Positions 30,481 through 37,545 of a stretch of 44,165 nucleotides of DNA are shown piece by piece. Numbering within the stretch: the first letter of the stretch is position 1; every line of letters starts with the position of its first letter. Origin of the DNA: Candidatus Saccharimonadota bacterium (GTDB taxonomy: Bacteria > Patescibacteriota > Saccharimonadia > Saccharimonadales > Saccharimonadaceae); assembly GCA_017510425.1 (NCBI GenBank), contig JAFWNJ010000007.1:1-44165 (forward strand), read 5' to 3'. Under the pieces are notes generated by a model. The model searched no databases. It saw only the letters and a program-made list of their open reading frames with translations, and was not told the DNA's origin. Made by a program: the position numbers and the translations under genes.

Positions 30481-32889
30481 ATGAATTTACAAGGTCTCAC
30501 CACTAAGCAAGTCGCAAGGAAAATCGCCGAGGGCAAGGTTAACCAAACCTCTCGCAAGAATCAGAACACCACCCTAAAAATCATCCTCAAAAACACTCTC
30601 ACCATCTTCAATCTCGTCAATCTCATCCTCGCTCTCATGATTCTCGCCGTCGGCTCTTACAAGAACCTCCTCTTCGTCCTCATCGCCATCGCAAACACCC
30701 TCATTAGTATCGTCAACGAAATCCGCGCCAAACGCACCGTCGACAAAATGCGCCTCATCTCCGAGCAGCAGCCCACTGTCATTCGTAACGGCAAGCCAGT
30801 CCAAATCAACCAAAACCAAATCGTCGAAGGCGATCTCCTCGTCTTCTCCCTCGGCGACCAAATCATCGTCGATAGCGAAATCGAGGAGGGCAACGTCGAA
30901 GTCAACGAATCTTTCATCACCGGCGAACAGGACAATATCGAAAAACACCCCGGCGACAAACTCATCTCTGGCTCATTTATTGTTTCCGGCACCTGTAAAG
31001 CCACTGCCACCGCGGTCGGCGCGAAGACAGAGCTCAGCAAAATCGAAAAATCCGCCCATACCATTAGGACCGCCGACTCCAAACTCTTCAGCCTAATGAA
31101 TAACATCGTGAAATACATCGGCATTGCGCTAATTCCCATCGGCGCCCTGGTGCTCTGGAGCCGTTTTCGTGTCGAAAGCAACGATACCACCACGGCCATC
31201 ACGAGCACGGTCGCTTCGCTTATCAATATGATTCCGGAGGGTCTCATTCTCCTGACCAGTTCCGTTCTCGCCCTCGCCACTATCCGCCTCAGCAAGAAAA
31301 AGGTCCTCGTCCAGGATCTCTATTCCATCGAAACTCTCGCCAGGGTGGACACCATCGCTCTGGATAAAACCGGCACCCTCACCACGGGCAAAATGACCGT
31401 GCATGATTCTACTGCCACGGAAAAATCCTTTGAAAGGGCCCTATTATCGATTCTAACGCACCAAACTACCGAAAACGCAACCGTAAGCGCTTTAAAGCAA
31501 AAGTTCCTTAAAACCACCAAATTTGAAGAAATAGAGGGCATTACGGACATTATTGATTTCTCATCCGACCGCAAGTGCTCTGGAATCAAAACCAAAGATG
31601 CCACCTACCTCCTCGGCGCCATCGAATTCCTCACCGACGACGAATCGATCATCAATCAGGTCAAATCTATTTCTGGAGAATATCGCACCCTGGCAGTTAT
31701 TAAGAAGATGTCAAAAAACGTTCATTCGAGATCCTTGAGCGACGACGGGAGCGAATGGAGCGAAGCGAGCCCCGTAACGACGGGCGCGAGCAAGCGCATC
31801 GAGATTGAATCGTTTTTGACATCTCCTGACAAGCTTCTTGGTTTCATTCGTCTCGAAGACGAAGTCCGCCCCGATGCCAGAAGAATCATCAATTATTTTT
31901 ATAAAAATGACATCGACATCAAAATCATCTCTGGTGACGACCTTGAGGCAGTGTCTTCCATCGCATCCCGCGTGGGCGTGAAGAATATTCATGGTTTCAA
32001 TCTCTCCTCCGAGAAGAATCACGATTACGACCATCTCGCCAAGGAATATAATGTCTTCACCCGTGTCACTCCCGCGGAGAAAAAGGAACTAATCACGGCC
32101 TTTAAAAAGCAGGGAAGAACCATCGCCATGACCGGTGACGGCGTGAACGACATCCTCGCCATGAAGGAGGCTGATGTTAGTCTAGCCATCGGTGAAGGCG
32201 CCGATGCCGCTCGTCGCTCCGCCAAGCTTGTTCTTTTGGACTCTGACTTCGCCGCCGTCCCATCGATTATCGATGAAGGTCGTCAATCTATCAATAACCT
32301 CGAACGCTCCACCGCGCTTTTCCTGGCCAAGACCGTCTATGCCAGTATTCTTGCCGTAATTTTCATCTTCGTCCCTATCAAATACCCATTTTCGTCGCCG
32401 GTCGAGATGTCGCTTCTAAATTTTGCCTGCATTGGTTTTCCTGGTCTCGTTCTCTCTCTGGAACATAACACCGACCGCATCAAAAATCGTTTCACACGCA
32501 ACATTATCGAATATTCTCTCCCTGTTGGCTTAACTATTTCCATTTCCATGCTCACCATCTCCCTGCTCGCCCATTTTGGCATTTTCCCACACTACGACCT
32601 AGCCACCACCGCAATCTTTGTGACCTTCACAATTGACCTTATTCTCATCTATTGGATTTCCAAACCGCTCAACGTCCTCCGCGCCAGCCTCCTCTTCACC
32701 ATCATCGGCATCATGGTGGGCGCCTTCCTGATCCCGTTCTTCCACAATTTCTTCGATTTTGTCTTCCTCAGCTCCAATGGCCTTATTGCCACGCTTATCG
32801 CCATTGTCTCGTCTATCATTCTCTTTGAAATCCTAAGGACTGTCATGAAGAGAATCTCCGCCCACATTTTCGACCAGGGCGACATCTAG
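30481..32889 (+). CDS. P-type cation ATPase with an in-frame palindromic insertion
   Basis: This protein of about 802 residues pumps cations at the cost of ATP. The actuator TGEQ is at about 147-150 (FITGEQDNIEKHPGD), membrane motif MIPEGLILLTSS at about 251, phosphorylation site DKTGTLTTGK at about 295-304, and MTGDGVNDILAMKEADVSLA at about 550-569. The C-terminal half has six hydrophobic segments. It looks like the CtpE/MgtA-like group with PEGL in the ion site, which suggests Ca2+ or a related cation, but the ion is not certain. Residues about 410-447 come from a 117-base palindromic element placed in a loop of the cytoplasmic nucleotide-binding part. The start is the ATG at 30481; an upstream TTG lies in the promoter. 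Confidence 0.9.
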   Translation: MNLQGLTTKQVARKIAEGKVNQTSRKNQNTTLKIILKNTLTIFNLVNLILALMILAVGSYKNLLFVLIAIANTLISIVNEIRAKRTVDKMRLISEQQPTVIRNGKPVQINQNQIVEGDLLVFSLGDQIIVDSEIEEGNVEVNESFITGEQDNIEKHPGDKLISGSFIVSGTCKATATAVGAKTELSKIEKSAHTIRTADSKLFSLMNNIVKYIGIALIPIGALVLWSRFRVESNDTTTAITSTVASLINMIPEGLILLTSSVLALATIRLSKKKVLVQDLYSIETLARVDTIALDKTGTLTTGKMTVHDSTATEKSFERALLSILTHQTTENATVSALKQKFLKTTKFEEIEGITDIIDFSSDRKCSGIKTKDATYLLGAIEFLTDDESIINQVKSISGEYRTLAVIKKMSKNVHSRSLSDDGSEWSEASPVTTGASKRIEIESFLTSPDKLLGFIRLEDEVRPDARRIINYFYKNDIDIKIISGDDLEAVSSIASRVGVKNIHGFNLSSEKNHDYDHLAKEYNVFTRVTPAEKKELITAFKKQGRTIAMTGDGVNDILAMKEADVSLAIGEGADAARRSAKLVLLDSDFAAVPSIIDEGRQSINNLERSTALFLAKTVYASILAVIFIFVPIKYPFSSPVEMSLLNFACIGFPGLVLSLEHNTDRIKNRFTRNIIEYSLPVGLTISISMLTISLLAHFGIFPHYDLATTAIFVTFTIDLILIYWISKPLNVLRASLLFTIIGIMVGAFLIPFFHNFFDFVFLSSNGLIATLIAIVSSIILFEILRTVMKRISAHIFDQGDI
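31707..31823 (+). repeat. In-frame palindromic element 3 (P-type ATPase)
   Basis: 117 bases. Arms GATGTCAAAAAACGTTCATT (from 31707) and GATTGAATCGTTTTTGACAT (from 31803) pair with a bulge on each side. The 75-base interior differs from element 2 at about five positions, two of which form a compensatory pair in the apical stem (CCTGT/ACAGG becomes CCCGT/ACGGG). Confidence 0.9.
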
Positions 32890-32945
32890 CCAGACTCACA
32901 TTATCAACACTTAATAAATAGCACCATCACTGACTAGATTCATAT

Positions 32946-32975
32946 TTGACAATAAATTATGAACAGTTTATAATT
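32946..32975 (+). promoter_or_regulatory. Promoter and palindromic operator of the AbrB-PIN cassette
   Basis: TTGACA (32946-32951), a 17-base spacer, TATAAT (32969-32974). The 21-base near palindrome AATTATGAAC-A-GTTTATAATT (32955-32975) overlaps the spacer and -10, as expected for autorepression by the antitoxin. Confidence 0.75.
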
Positions 32976-32993
32976 CATACAAAGGATGGGACT

Positions 32994-33356
32994 ATGAAAA
33001 TTACTAAAAAGGACAAAACTATGACTTATGCAGTCGCAATCAATTCATCCGGACAGGCCACCATACCGAAGGCCATCCGTGATTTACTAGGGGTGGTACC
33101 AGGCGAGAATCGCCTTACTTTTGATATCGTTAAGGGCAAAGTCATCCTCGGTCGGGAAGCCTCCCGCCGCGAGCAGCTTCTTGCCTCTCTTGATAAAATC
33201 CACAAGAACATTGAACGAGAAAAGAAGCGCAATCCCGAATTTGCCAAAAACTACGAAAAATACAAGGGAATGGACTTCGAAGAAGTGCGTAATGCCTACG
33301 AAGCTACCCCAGAAGGTAAACGCGAGTTTAAGGAGAAATATGGAATTGACGTCTAA
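32994..33356 (+). CDS. AbrB/MazE-type antitoxin
   Basis: This 120-residue protein carries an AbrB-like swapped-hairpin DNA-binding domain at about 10-55 (YAVAINSSGQATIPKAIRDL, LGVVPGENRLTFDIVKGKVIL), followed by a charged helical tail that would wrap the toxin. The start at 32994 is chosen because AAAGGA lies 7 bases upstream; a longer frame to 32946 would begin in the -35 box. It overlaps the PIN toxin gene by 17 bases, the usual antitoxin-first layout. Confidence 0.85.
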   Translation: MKITKKDKTMTYAVAINSSGQATIPKAIRDLLGVVPGENRLTFDIVKGKVILGREASRREQLLASLDKIHKNIEREKKRNPEFAKNYEKYKGMDFEEVRNAYEATPEGKREFKEKYGIDV

Positions 33357-33762
33357 AGAATCAGCGATAGATAGCTGTATACTGCTCAGGATTATTCTGC
33401 GAGATAATCCTTCACAATATCAACAGGCCACGAGTTTACTGCTAAGTGGCACGGAGTTTTATGTAGACGATGTTGTGATTATGGAGGCGGTATATGTTCT
33501 CACTAAAGAAGGCATGTCCAGAACCAGTATTTTGGACAATCTCATTACACTATTAGACAATCCGATGCTTGACTACGATAGGCAATTCTATTCAGGTGTT
33601 TTCGAAAGGTATGACACTCATCCATCGCTCTCTTTCGACGATTGTGTCCTGGAAGCCCGCATTGCCATGAAACGCAAAGAGCCTCTCTGGACCTTCGACA
33701 AAAAGTTCGCCCACCAATCCACCTCCGCTAAGCTCCTCTCATCATCGGAGAAAGCAGCATGA
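33340..33762 (+). CDS. PIN-domain ribonuclease toxin (VapC-like)
   Basis: This 140-residue protein shows the PIN acidic residues: Asp in AIDSCILLR (about 9), Glu in VIMEAVYVL (about 48), Asp in SFDDCVLEAR (about 99) and Asp in WTFDKKF (about 119). PIN toxins cut RNA, commonly tRNA or rRNA. It overlaps the antitoxin gene and the dinD-like gene (by 4 bases), so the three are one operon. Confidence 0.85.
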   Translation: MELTSKESAIDSCILLRIILRDNPSQYQQATSLLLSGTEFYVDDVVIMEAVYVLTKEGMSRTSILDNLITLLDNPMLDYDRQFYSGVFERYDTHPSLSFDDCVLEARIAMKRKEPLWTFDKKFAHQSTSAKLLSSSEKAA

Positions 33763-34601
33763 CAAAAGGAGGAGAAATAGCCAAACCGGGCTTTGATGCT
33801 TTCGAATCCATCAAGCACACCGATGAAAAAGGTGATTATTGGTATGCTAGAGAGCTTATGAAGGTACTCGGTTATTCCCAATGGAGAAATTTTTTGCAGG
33901 TGATCGAAAAATCTCAAAAATCAGCCGAAAATAGCCAAACCACCCCTGAAATTCACTTTGCGCTTAAGGGCAAAGTGATTAGAGTGGGACATAATAATTC
34001 TACCTCAATAGAAATAGAGGATTATCGCCTAGATCGCTACGCCTGCTACCTTATCGCCCAAAATGGCGATCCGTCTAGAAAACCCAAAGTTGCCGAAGCT
34101 CAGACCTACTTCGCCATTCAGACCCGTCGCCAAGAGCTAAGCGACCAAGCCGTTGCGGATCAACAGAGGCTGGAGCGACGTAGAGAGTTTTCTGAATCTG
34201 ACAAACGCCTCTCAGAAGATATCATGGAAACTGGTGTTAGTGCTGTTGGCATGGTCAATATCAAAGAAAGCGGCAATCGCATTTTCTTTGGTGGTAAAAG
34301 CAGCAAGGAAATGAAGCGAAAACTTGGCACCGGCAGTCGCCCCTGGGCGAACAGAGCCAGCAACGTTGTTCTTGCCGGTAAAACCCTTGCCAATGAGCTC
34401 ACATCCGCTAACATCAAATATAATGGCGTTTCTGGTGCCGAAAACATCAAAGAGGCTAACAATTTCAATAATCAAACCGTCCGGAATGCTATAAATGATA
34501 GCCAAGGTATAAATCCAGAGGATTTTCCCGCTGAGGAAGATACCGAGAAAATAGAGCGCCGCCTCACCCGCCAATCCAAATCCCAGACTCTTTTGAAATA
34601 A
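33759..34601 (+). CDS. DinD-like DNA-damage-inducible protein
   Basis: This 280-residue protein starts with a BRO-N-like domain (FESIKHTDEKGDYWYARELM, KVLGYSQWRNFLQVIEKSQK) and continues with the DinD-type RYACYLIAQNGDPSRKP, AQTYFAIQTRRQE and a C-terminal basic part (KRKLGTGSRPWANRASN). E. coli DinD inhibits RecA. No SOS box is visible; transcription probably comes from the antitoxin promoter. The position inside a toxin-antitoxin unit suggests a mobile defence or stress cassette. Confidence 0.82.
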   Translation: MTKGGEIAKPGFDAFESIKHTDEKGDYWYARELMKVLGYSQWRNFLQVIEKSQKSAENSQTTPEIHFALKGKVIRVGHNNSTSIEIEDYRLDRYACYLIAQNGDPSRKPKVAEAQTYFAIQTRRQELSDQAVADQQRLERRREFSESDKRLSEDIMETGVSAVGMVNIKESGNRIFFGGKSSKEMKRKLGTGSRPWANRASNVVLAGKTLANELTSANIKYNGVSGAENIKEANNFNNQTVRNAINDSQGINPEDFPAEEDTEKIERRLTRQSKSQTLLK

Positions 34602-34645
34602 CCACATATATGCTACAATAAACATAAGAAATAAGGAGATTTTTA

Positions 34646-35587
34646 ATGGAAACAAACGATGATAAAACACCGGTCGAGACAAACACATCAGAATCAGCTG
34701 CGCCAGAGGCTTCAGCCGCCTCGGAAAAACCGATCAAAACACCCGAACCAACCGAATCGGCTTCTGAGCCTAGTCCTACGTCAACCAAATCTACTAAATC
34801 CACAATCTGGTGCCTCTCTATCCTAGCCATCATCGGCATTACCGCCGCAGCTGCTTTTGCCTATCTTTATTTCACCACCCCAACCACCACTCCATCTCCA
34901 TCCAATCCGAACAACAGTCAATCCTCTACTGCCCCATCTACCCCCAATAACAATCAAGGCACTACTCCTTCAGAAACTGAACAGAGCTCATCTGCACCTT
35001 CTAACTCGGAGACGACCACTACGATCACACTAGATGAAGCAAAAGCTCTGCTGGCTGATAAGTATAAATTCCCATCAGTTGCAAGACCAATTTTTGATGG
35101 TTGGCACAGATACATTGAAAATTTTAATCAAGCTGCCAAATTATTATTTGTAATCCATCAGTTAGAAGATGAGTTTACGCCGCAAGCCAACCCGTCAGAA
35201 ACTGCTACCAAGCGAGAAATTAGCTTTGACGATTTTAATTCAAAGTATGTATATTATTTTGGTAGCAAGGAGTCATTGGAGAAGAAAACCTATCAGCTCA
35301 GTTCTGATATTTACCTTTCGGAAATTGTTTACCAGCCAGAAAACGACAGTTTTGCTGTCTTGTTTCCTAATGGCATAGGCGGAACAACTACAGCTAGGAG
35401 AGTTAACAAGGTTATTAGTGTTTCGGATATTCAAGACGGTTTTAAGGCAATTGTTGCATCGACAACTATTGAACTAAATGATGATGGCGACTACACTACA
35501 GGGCTATTGGAAAGCCTTTCCGTGTACGAGTTTTATTTCACAAAAGAAAATGACGAGTATGTTCTGACCTCCATCAAGAAATTATAA
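34646..35587 (+). CDS. Unknown membrane-anchored protein with Ser/Thr linker
   Basis: This 313-residue protein has an acidic, low-complexity N-terminal tail (about 1-52, rich in Glu, Ser, Thr, Pro), one membrane helix (about 53-77, IWCLSILAIIGITAAAAFAY), a Ser/Thr/Pro/Asn-rich linker (about 78-125) and a folded C-terminal domain of about 185 residues. I do not recognise the domain. The topology is N-in, C-out. TGC TACAAT and an AAGGAG Shine-Dalgarno sequence precede it, so unlike its neighbours it has a leader. A terminator follows. Confidence 0.7.
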   Translation: METNDDKTPVETNTSESAAPEASAASEKPIKTPEPTESASEPSPTSTKSTKSTIWCLSILAIIGITAAAAFAYLYFTTPTTTPSPSNPNNSQSSTAPSTPNNNQGTTPSETEQSSSAPSNSETTTTITLDEAKALLADKYKFPSVARPIFDGWHRYIENFNQAAKLLFVIHQLEDEFTPQANPSETATKREISFDDFNSKYVYYFGSKESLEKKTYQLSSDIYLSEIVYQPENDSFAVLFPNGIGGTTTARRVNKVISVSDIQDGFKAIVASTTIELNDDGDYTTGLLESLSVYEFYFTKENDEYVLTSIKKL

Positions 35588-35603
35588 ACTACTATAAACA
35601 ATG

Positions 35604-35635
35604 AAAATGACCCCAGCCCCGAAGGGATCATTTTT
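35604..35635. terminator. Bidirectional terminator between 34646 gene and tsaD
   Basis: AAAATGACCCC pairs with GGGATCATTTTT across a short loop with one mismatch, and the tsaD stop codon lies in the right arm. Confidence 0.75.
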
Positions 35636-36818
35636 CAATCGAAATTCTCGGATAAATATTAATCTTATACGGGTCCACCGGCTTCACCCCGGACTGGATT
35701 TCAAAGAAACACGCCCCCGCCACCATTGCCCCATTATCGCCAGAAAGCGATGGGGAAGGGAAATATGCCTCCGGCAATGCTTCCCTTAAGGCCTGGTTTG
35801 CACTTACTCCTCCGGCGACTACGACAGACTGAGTGTCAGGATATTGCCCGAGCGCTTTCTCAAGCTTTTCGACCAATATATCCACAGCAGCCTTCTGGAA
35901 TGAAGCCGCAAAATCGGCCACCTGCTGAGGATTCAATAGTTCCTTTAGCTTATGTGACGGATACGAAATCGGCACCCCTACTTCCTTTTGCACGGCACGC
36001 AGCACCGCAGTCTTCAGTCCCGAGAATGAAAAATCTAGCCCATCCACCTTCGGGTGGGGAAACTCATATTTCCCAGCATCGCCATCCAGGGCAGCCTTCG
36101 CAATTGACGGTCCACCTGGATATGGCAGCCCCAGAATCTTCGCCACCTTGTCGAAGCACTCTCCTATCGCATCGTCTATCGTCGTCCCGATAATCTCGAA
36201 CTGGTTATGTTCCTGCATATGCAGTATCTGCGTATGCCCCCCTGACACCACCAGTGCCAATAGGGGGAATGTCGGGCAAGCTGGAATCTGTTCTTTCTGA
36301 AGCATAAAGCCCTGATTTGGATTTTCAACACGTATATTCCTGACGGCACCGAGAAAGCTGCCCTTTCGGGCAGTCTTTCCCGGATGCCCAGCGTATGACG
36401 TGCTTGAAAATTCAAGTCCAGCTGAAGAAAGAACAGATTCAGCTTGTCCGCCAATTACCCAATTCGCATACACATGCGACTTCAGGTGATGTACGGCATA
36501 TAGAGGCTTATCATAAAGGATTGCCAGAGCCCGTGCAGTCAGAGTGCCGATAAGTAGAGACCCAAGCAATCCCGGTGCATGTGTCACCGCAATCGCATCG
36601 ATATCCCCCCACCGACACCTAGCATCGGCGAGCGCTTTATCAATCACTGGTAGTATGGCCTCCAGGTGGCTTCTCGCTGCCACCTCTGGTATTACGCCCC
36701 CGTACTCCGCAAAAATATCAATCTGCGACACTACAACATTAGACAGTATCTTGATACCATCTTCCACCACAGCTGCCGCTGTCTCGTCACAACTAGTCTC
36801 TATTCCTAATATTTTCAT
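35628..36818 (-). CDS. tsaD: tRNA threonylcarbamoyladenosine synthase subunit TsaD with a palindromic insertion
   Basis: TsaD transfers threonylcarbamoyl to A37 of ANN-decoding tRNAs. Metal-binding HLEAI (about 51-55) and HHLKSH (about 110-115) motifs, ETSCDETAAAVV at the start, and LVVSGGHTQI, PYPGGP and SVVVAGGVSANQALR later are all present. The 396 residues exceed the usual size by about 59, and residues about 124-182, between ANWVIG and PTFPLLALVV, have no counterpart in the family. They are encoded by a 176-base imperfect palindrome. Without it the length is about 337, exactly typical. A leaderless promoter sets the start. Confidence 0.95.
   Translation of the reverse strand: MKILGIETSCDETAAAVVEDGIKILSNVVVSQIDIFAEYGGVIPEVAARSHLEAILPVIDKALADARCRWGDIDAIAVTHAPGLLGSLLIGTLTARALAILYDKPLYAVHHLKSHVYANWVIGGQAESVLSSAGLEFSSTSYAGHPGKTARKGSFLGAVRNIRVENPNQGFMLQKEQIPACPTFPLLALVVSGGHTQILHMQEHNQFEIIGTTIDDAIGECFDKVAKILGLPYPGGPSIAKAALDGDAGKYEFPHPKVDGLDFSFSGLKTAVLRAVQKEVGVPISYPSHKLKELLNPQQVADFAASFQKAAVDILVEKLEKALGQYPDTQSVVVAGGVSANQALREALPEAYFPSPSLSGDNGAMVAGACFFEIQSGVKPVDPYKINIYPRISIEK
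36274..36449 (-). repeat. 176-base in-frame palindrome in tsaD
   Basis: Four nested pairings: GGGCAAGCTGGAATCTGTTC... (36274-36303) with ...GAACAGATTCAGCTTGTCC (36421-36449); TGATTTGGATTTTCAACACG (from 36313) with CGTGCTTGAAAATTCAAG (about 36399-36416); GGCACCG with CGGATGCC; and the apical GAAAG-CTGCCC-TTTC-GGGCAG-T-CTTTC (36353-36379). The whole unit can fold as one long hairpin. It shares no evident sequence with elements 1-3. Confidence 0.85.
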
Positions 36819-36824
36819 CTCTTA

Positions 36825-36833
36825 ATTATATCA
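36825..36833 (-). promoter_or_regulatory. Leaderless promoter of tsaD
   Basis: Minus strand TGA TATAAT, six bases (TAAGAG), ATG at 36818. Confidence 0.7.
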
Positions 36834-36845
36834 CATGAAGCATAA

Positions 36846-37277
36846 TTACTCATGGTGATAATGACTCCCTCTTGCTATTTCTTGTGCCCTATAAATCTGC
36901 TCTACCACAATCAGCCTCGCAATCATATGTGGAAATACTAATTTCGAAAAACTCCAAACAAAATCTGCTCTTCTCCTTATTTTGTCATTAAATCCATATG
37001 CTCCACCGATTAGAATCACCACATCTTTCGAGTTAAGGAAAGCCCCACTAAGCTTCCGAGAAAATTCGTCTGATGATATATTCTCTCCGCGTTCATCGCA
37101 GCATATCACATATTCCCGTCCCGTGAATGGCCATTCGGCCAACCTCTTCAGGAGCCTTTCTTCCTCAATAAACTCCCATTTCACTTCGTATGGCTTACGC
37201 AGCCGTTTTTCGTACTCACTATAAGCCTCCTGACACCAGGAAAGGCTTTTCTTTCCCCCTGCAATTATCCTTATCAT
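36846..37277 (-). CDS. rlmH: 23S rRNA pseudouridine-1915 N3-methyltransferase RlmH
   Basis: This 143-residue SPOUT methyltransferase shows the family's knotted SAM site: VILIGGAYGFND (about 86-97) and the C-terminal LIVVEQIYRAQEIARGSHYHHE region, in which the last residues are almost invariant. N-terminal IIAGGKKSLSW and CDERGENISSDEF also fit. The start is set by a leaderless promoter (TGG TATAAT, six bases, ATG). It ends 28 bases before the tsaD ATG, but tsaD has its own promoter. Confidence 0.96.
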   Translation of the reverse strand: MIRIIAGGKKSLSWCQEAYSEYEKRLRKPYEVKWEFIEEERLLKRLAEWPFTGREYVICCDERGENISSDEFSRKLSGAFLNSKDVVILIGGAYGFNDKIRRRADFVWSFSKLVFPHMIARLIVVEQIYRAQEIARGSHYHHE

Positions 37278-37283
37278 CTTTTA

Positions 37284-37307
37284 ATTATACCATTTTTGTG
37301 GTAATAT
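37284..37307. promoter_or_regulatory. Divergent promoters of rlmH and tRNA-Gln
   Basis: Minus strand TGG TATAAT (37284-37292) lies six bases from the rlmH ATG. Plus strand TGG TAATAT (37299-37307) lies about 10 bases before tRNA-Gln. Confidence 0.65.
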
Positions 37308-37317
37308 AAGAAAGCAT

Positions 37318-37392
37318 TGGGATGTCGCCAAGTGGTAAGGCAACGGGTTTTGGTCCCGTCATTCGCAGGTTCGATCCCTGCCATCCCAGCCA
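37318..37392 (+). tRNA. tRNA-Gln (anticodon TTG), CCA encoded
   Basis: Acceptor TGGGATG with CATCCCA, discriminator G and CCA. Anticodon arm ACGGG-TTTTGGT-CCCGT gives TTG; T arm GCAGG-TTCGATC-CCTGC. The U1-A72-type first pair is typical of tRNA-Gln. Confidence 0.96.
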
Positions 37393-37530
37393 TTTATTTG
37401 AGTTAAAAGACGGCATCTCGGCATTTTTTCTTGCTCGCTCATCCATAAGATGCACTTCGCAAGAAGAAAACACCAATCTGCCACCCTACGTCCTACCTAC
37501 CCTTTACCCCTTGTGCTTTTCTGTTAAGTG

Positions 37531-37539
37531 TGCTATAAT
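37531..37539 (+). promoter_or_regulatory. Leaderless promoter of ftsK
   Basis: TGC TATAAT, six bases (ATACAC), ATG at 37546. Confidence 0.7.
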
Positions 37540-37545
37540 ATACAC

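Noticed and set aside
30574-31604. Long open frames antisense to the P-type ATPase
   Set aside because: They are by-products of codon bias in the ATPase gene, without promoter, ribosome site or recognisable domains.
32946-32993. TTG start 16 codons upstream for the AbrB antitoxin
   Set aside because: It begins in the -35 box and reads through the operator; 32994 has a good Shine-Dalgarno sequence.
37528-37545. GTG start upstream of ftsK
   Set aside because: It lies in the extended -10 element; the ATG at 37546 is six bases after TATAAT.
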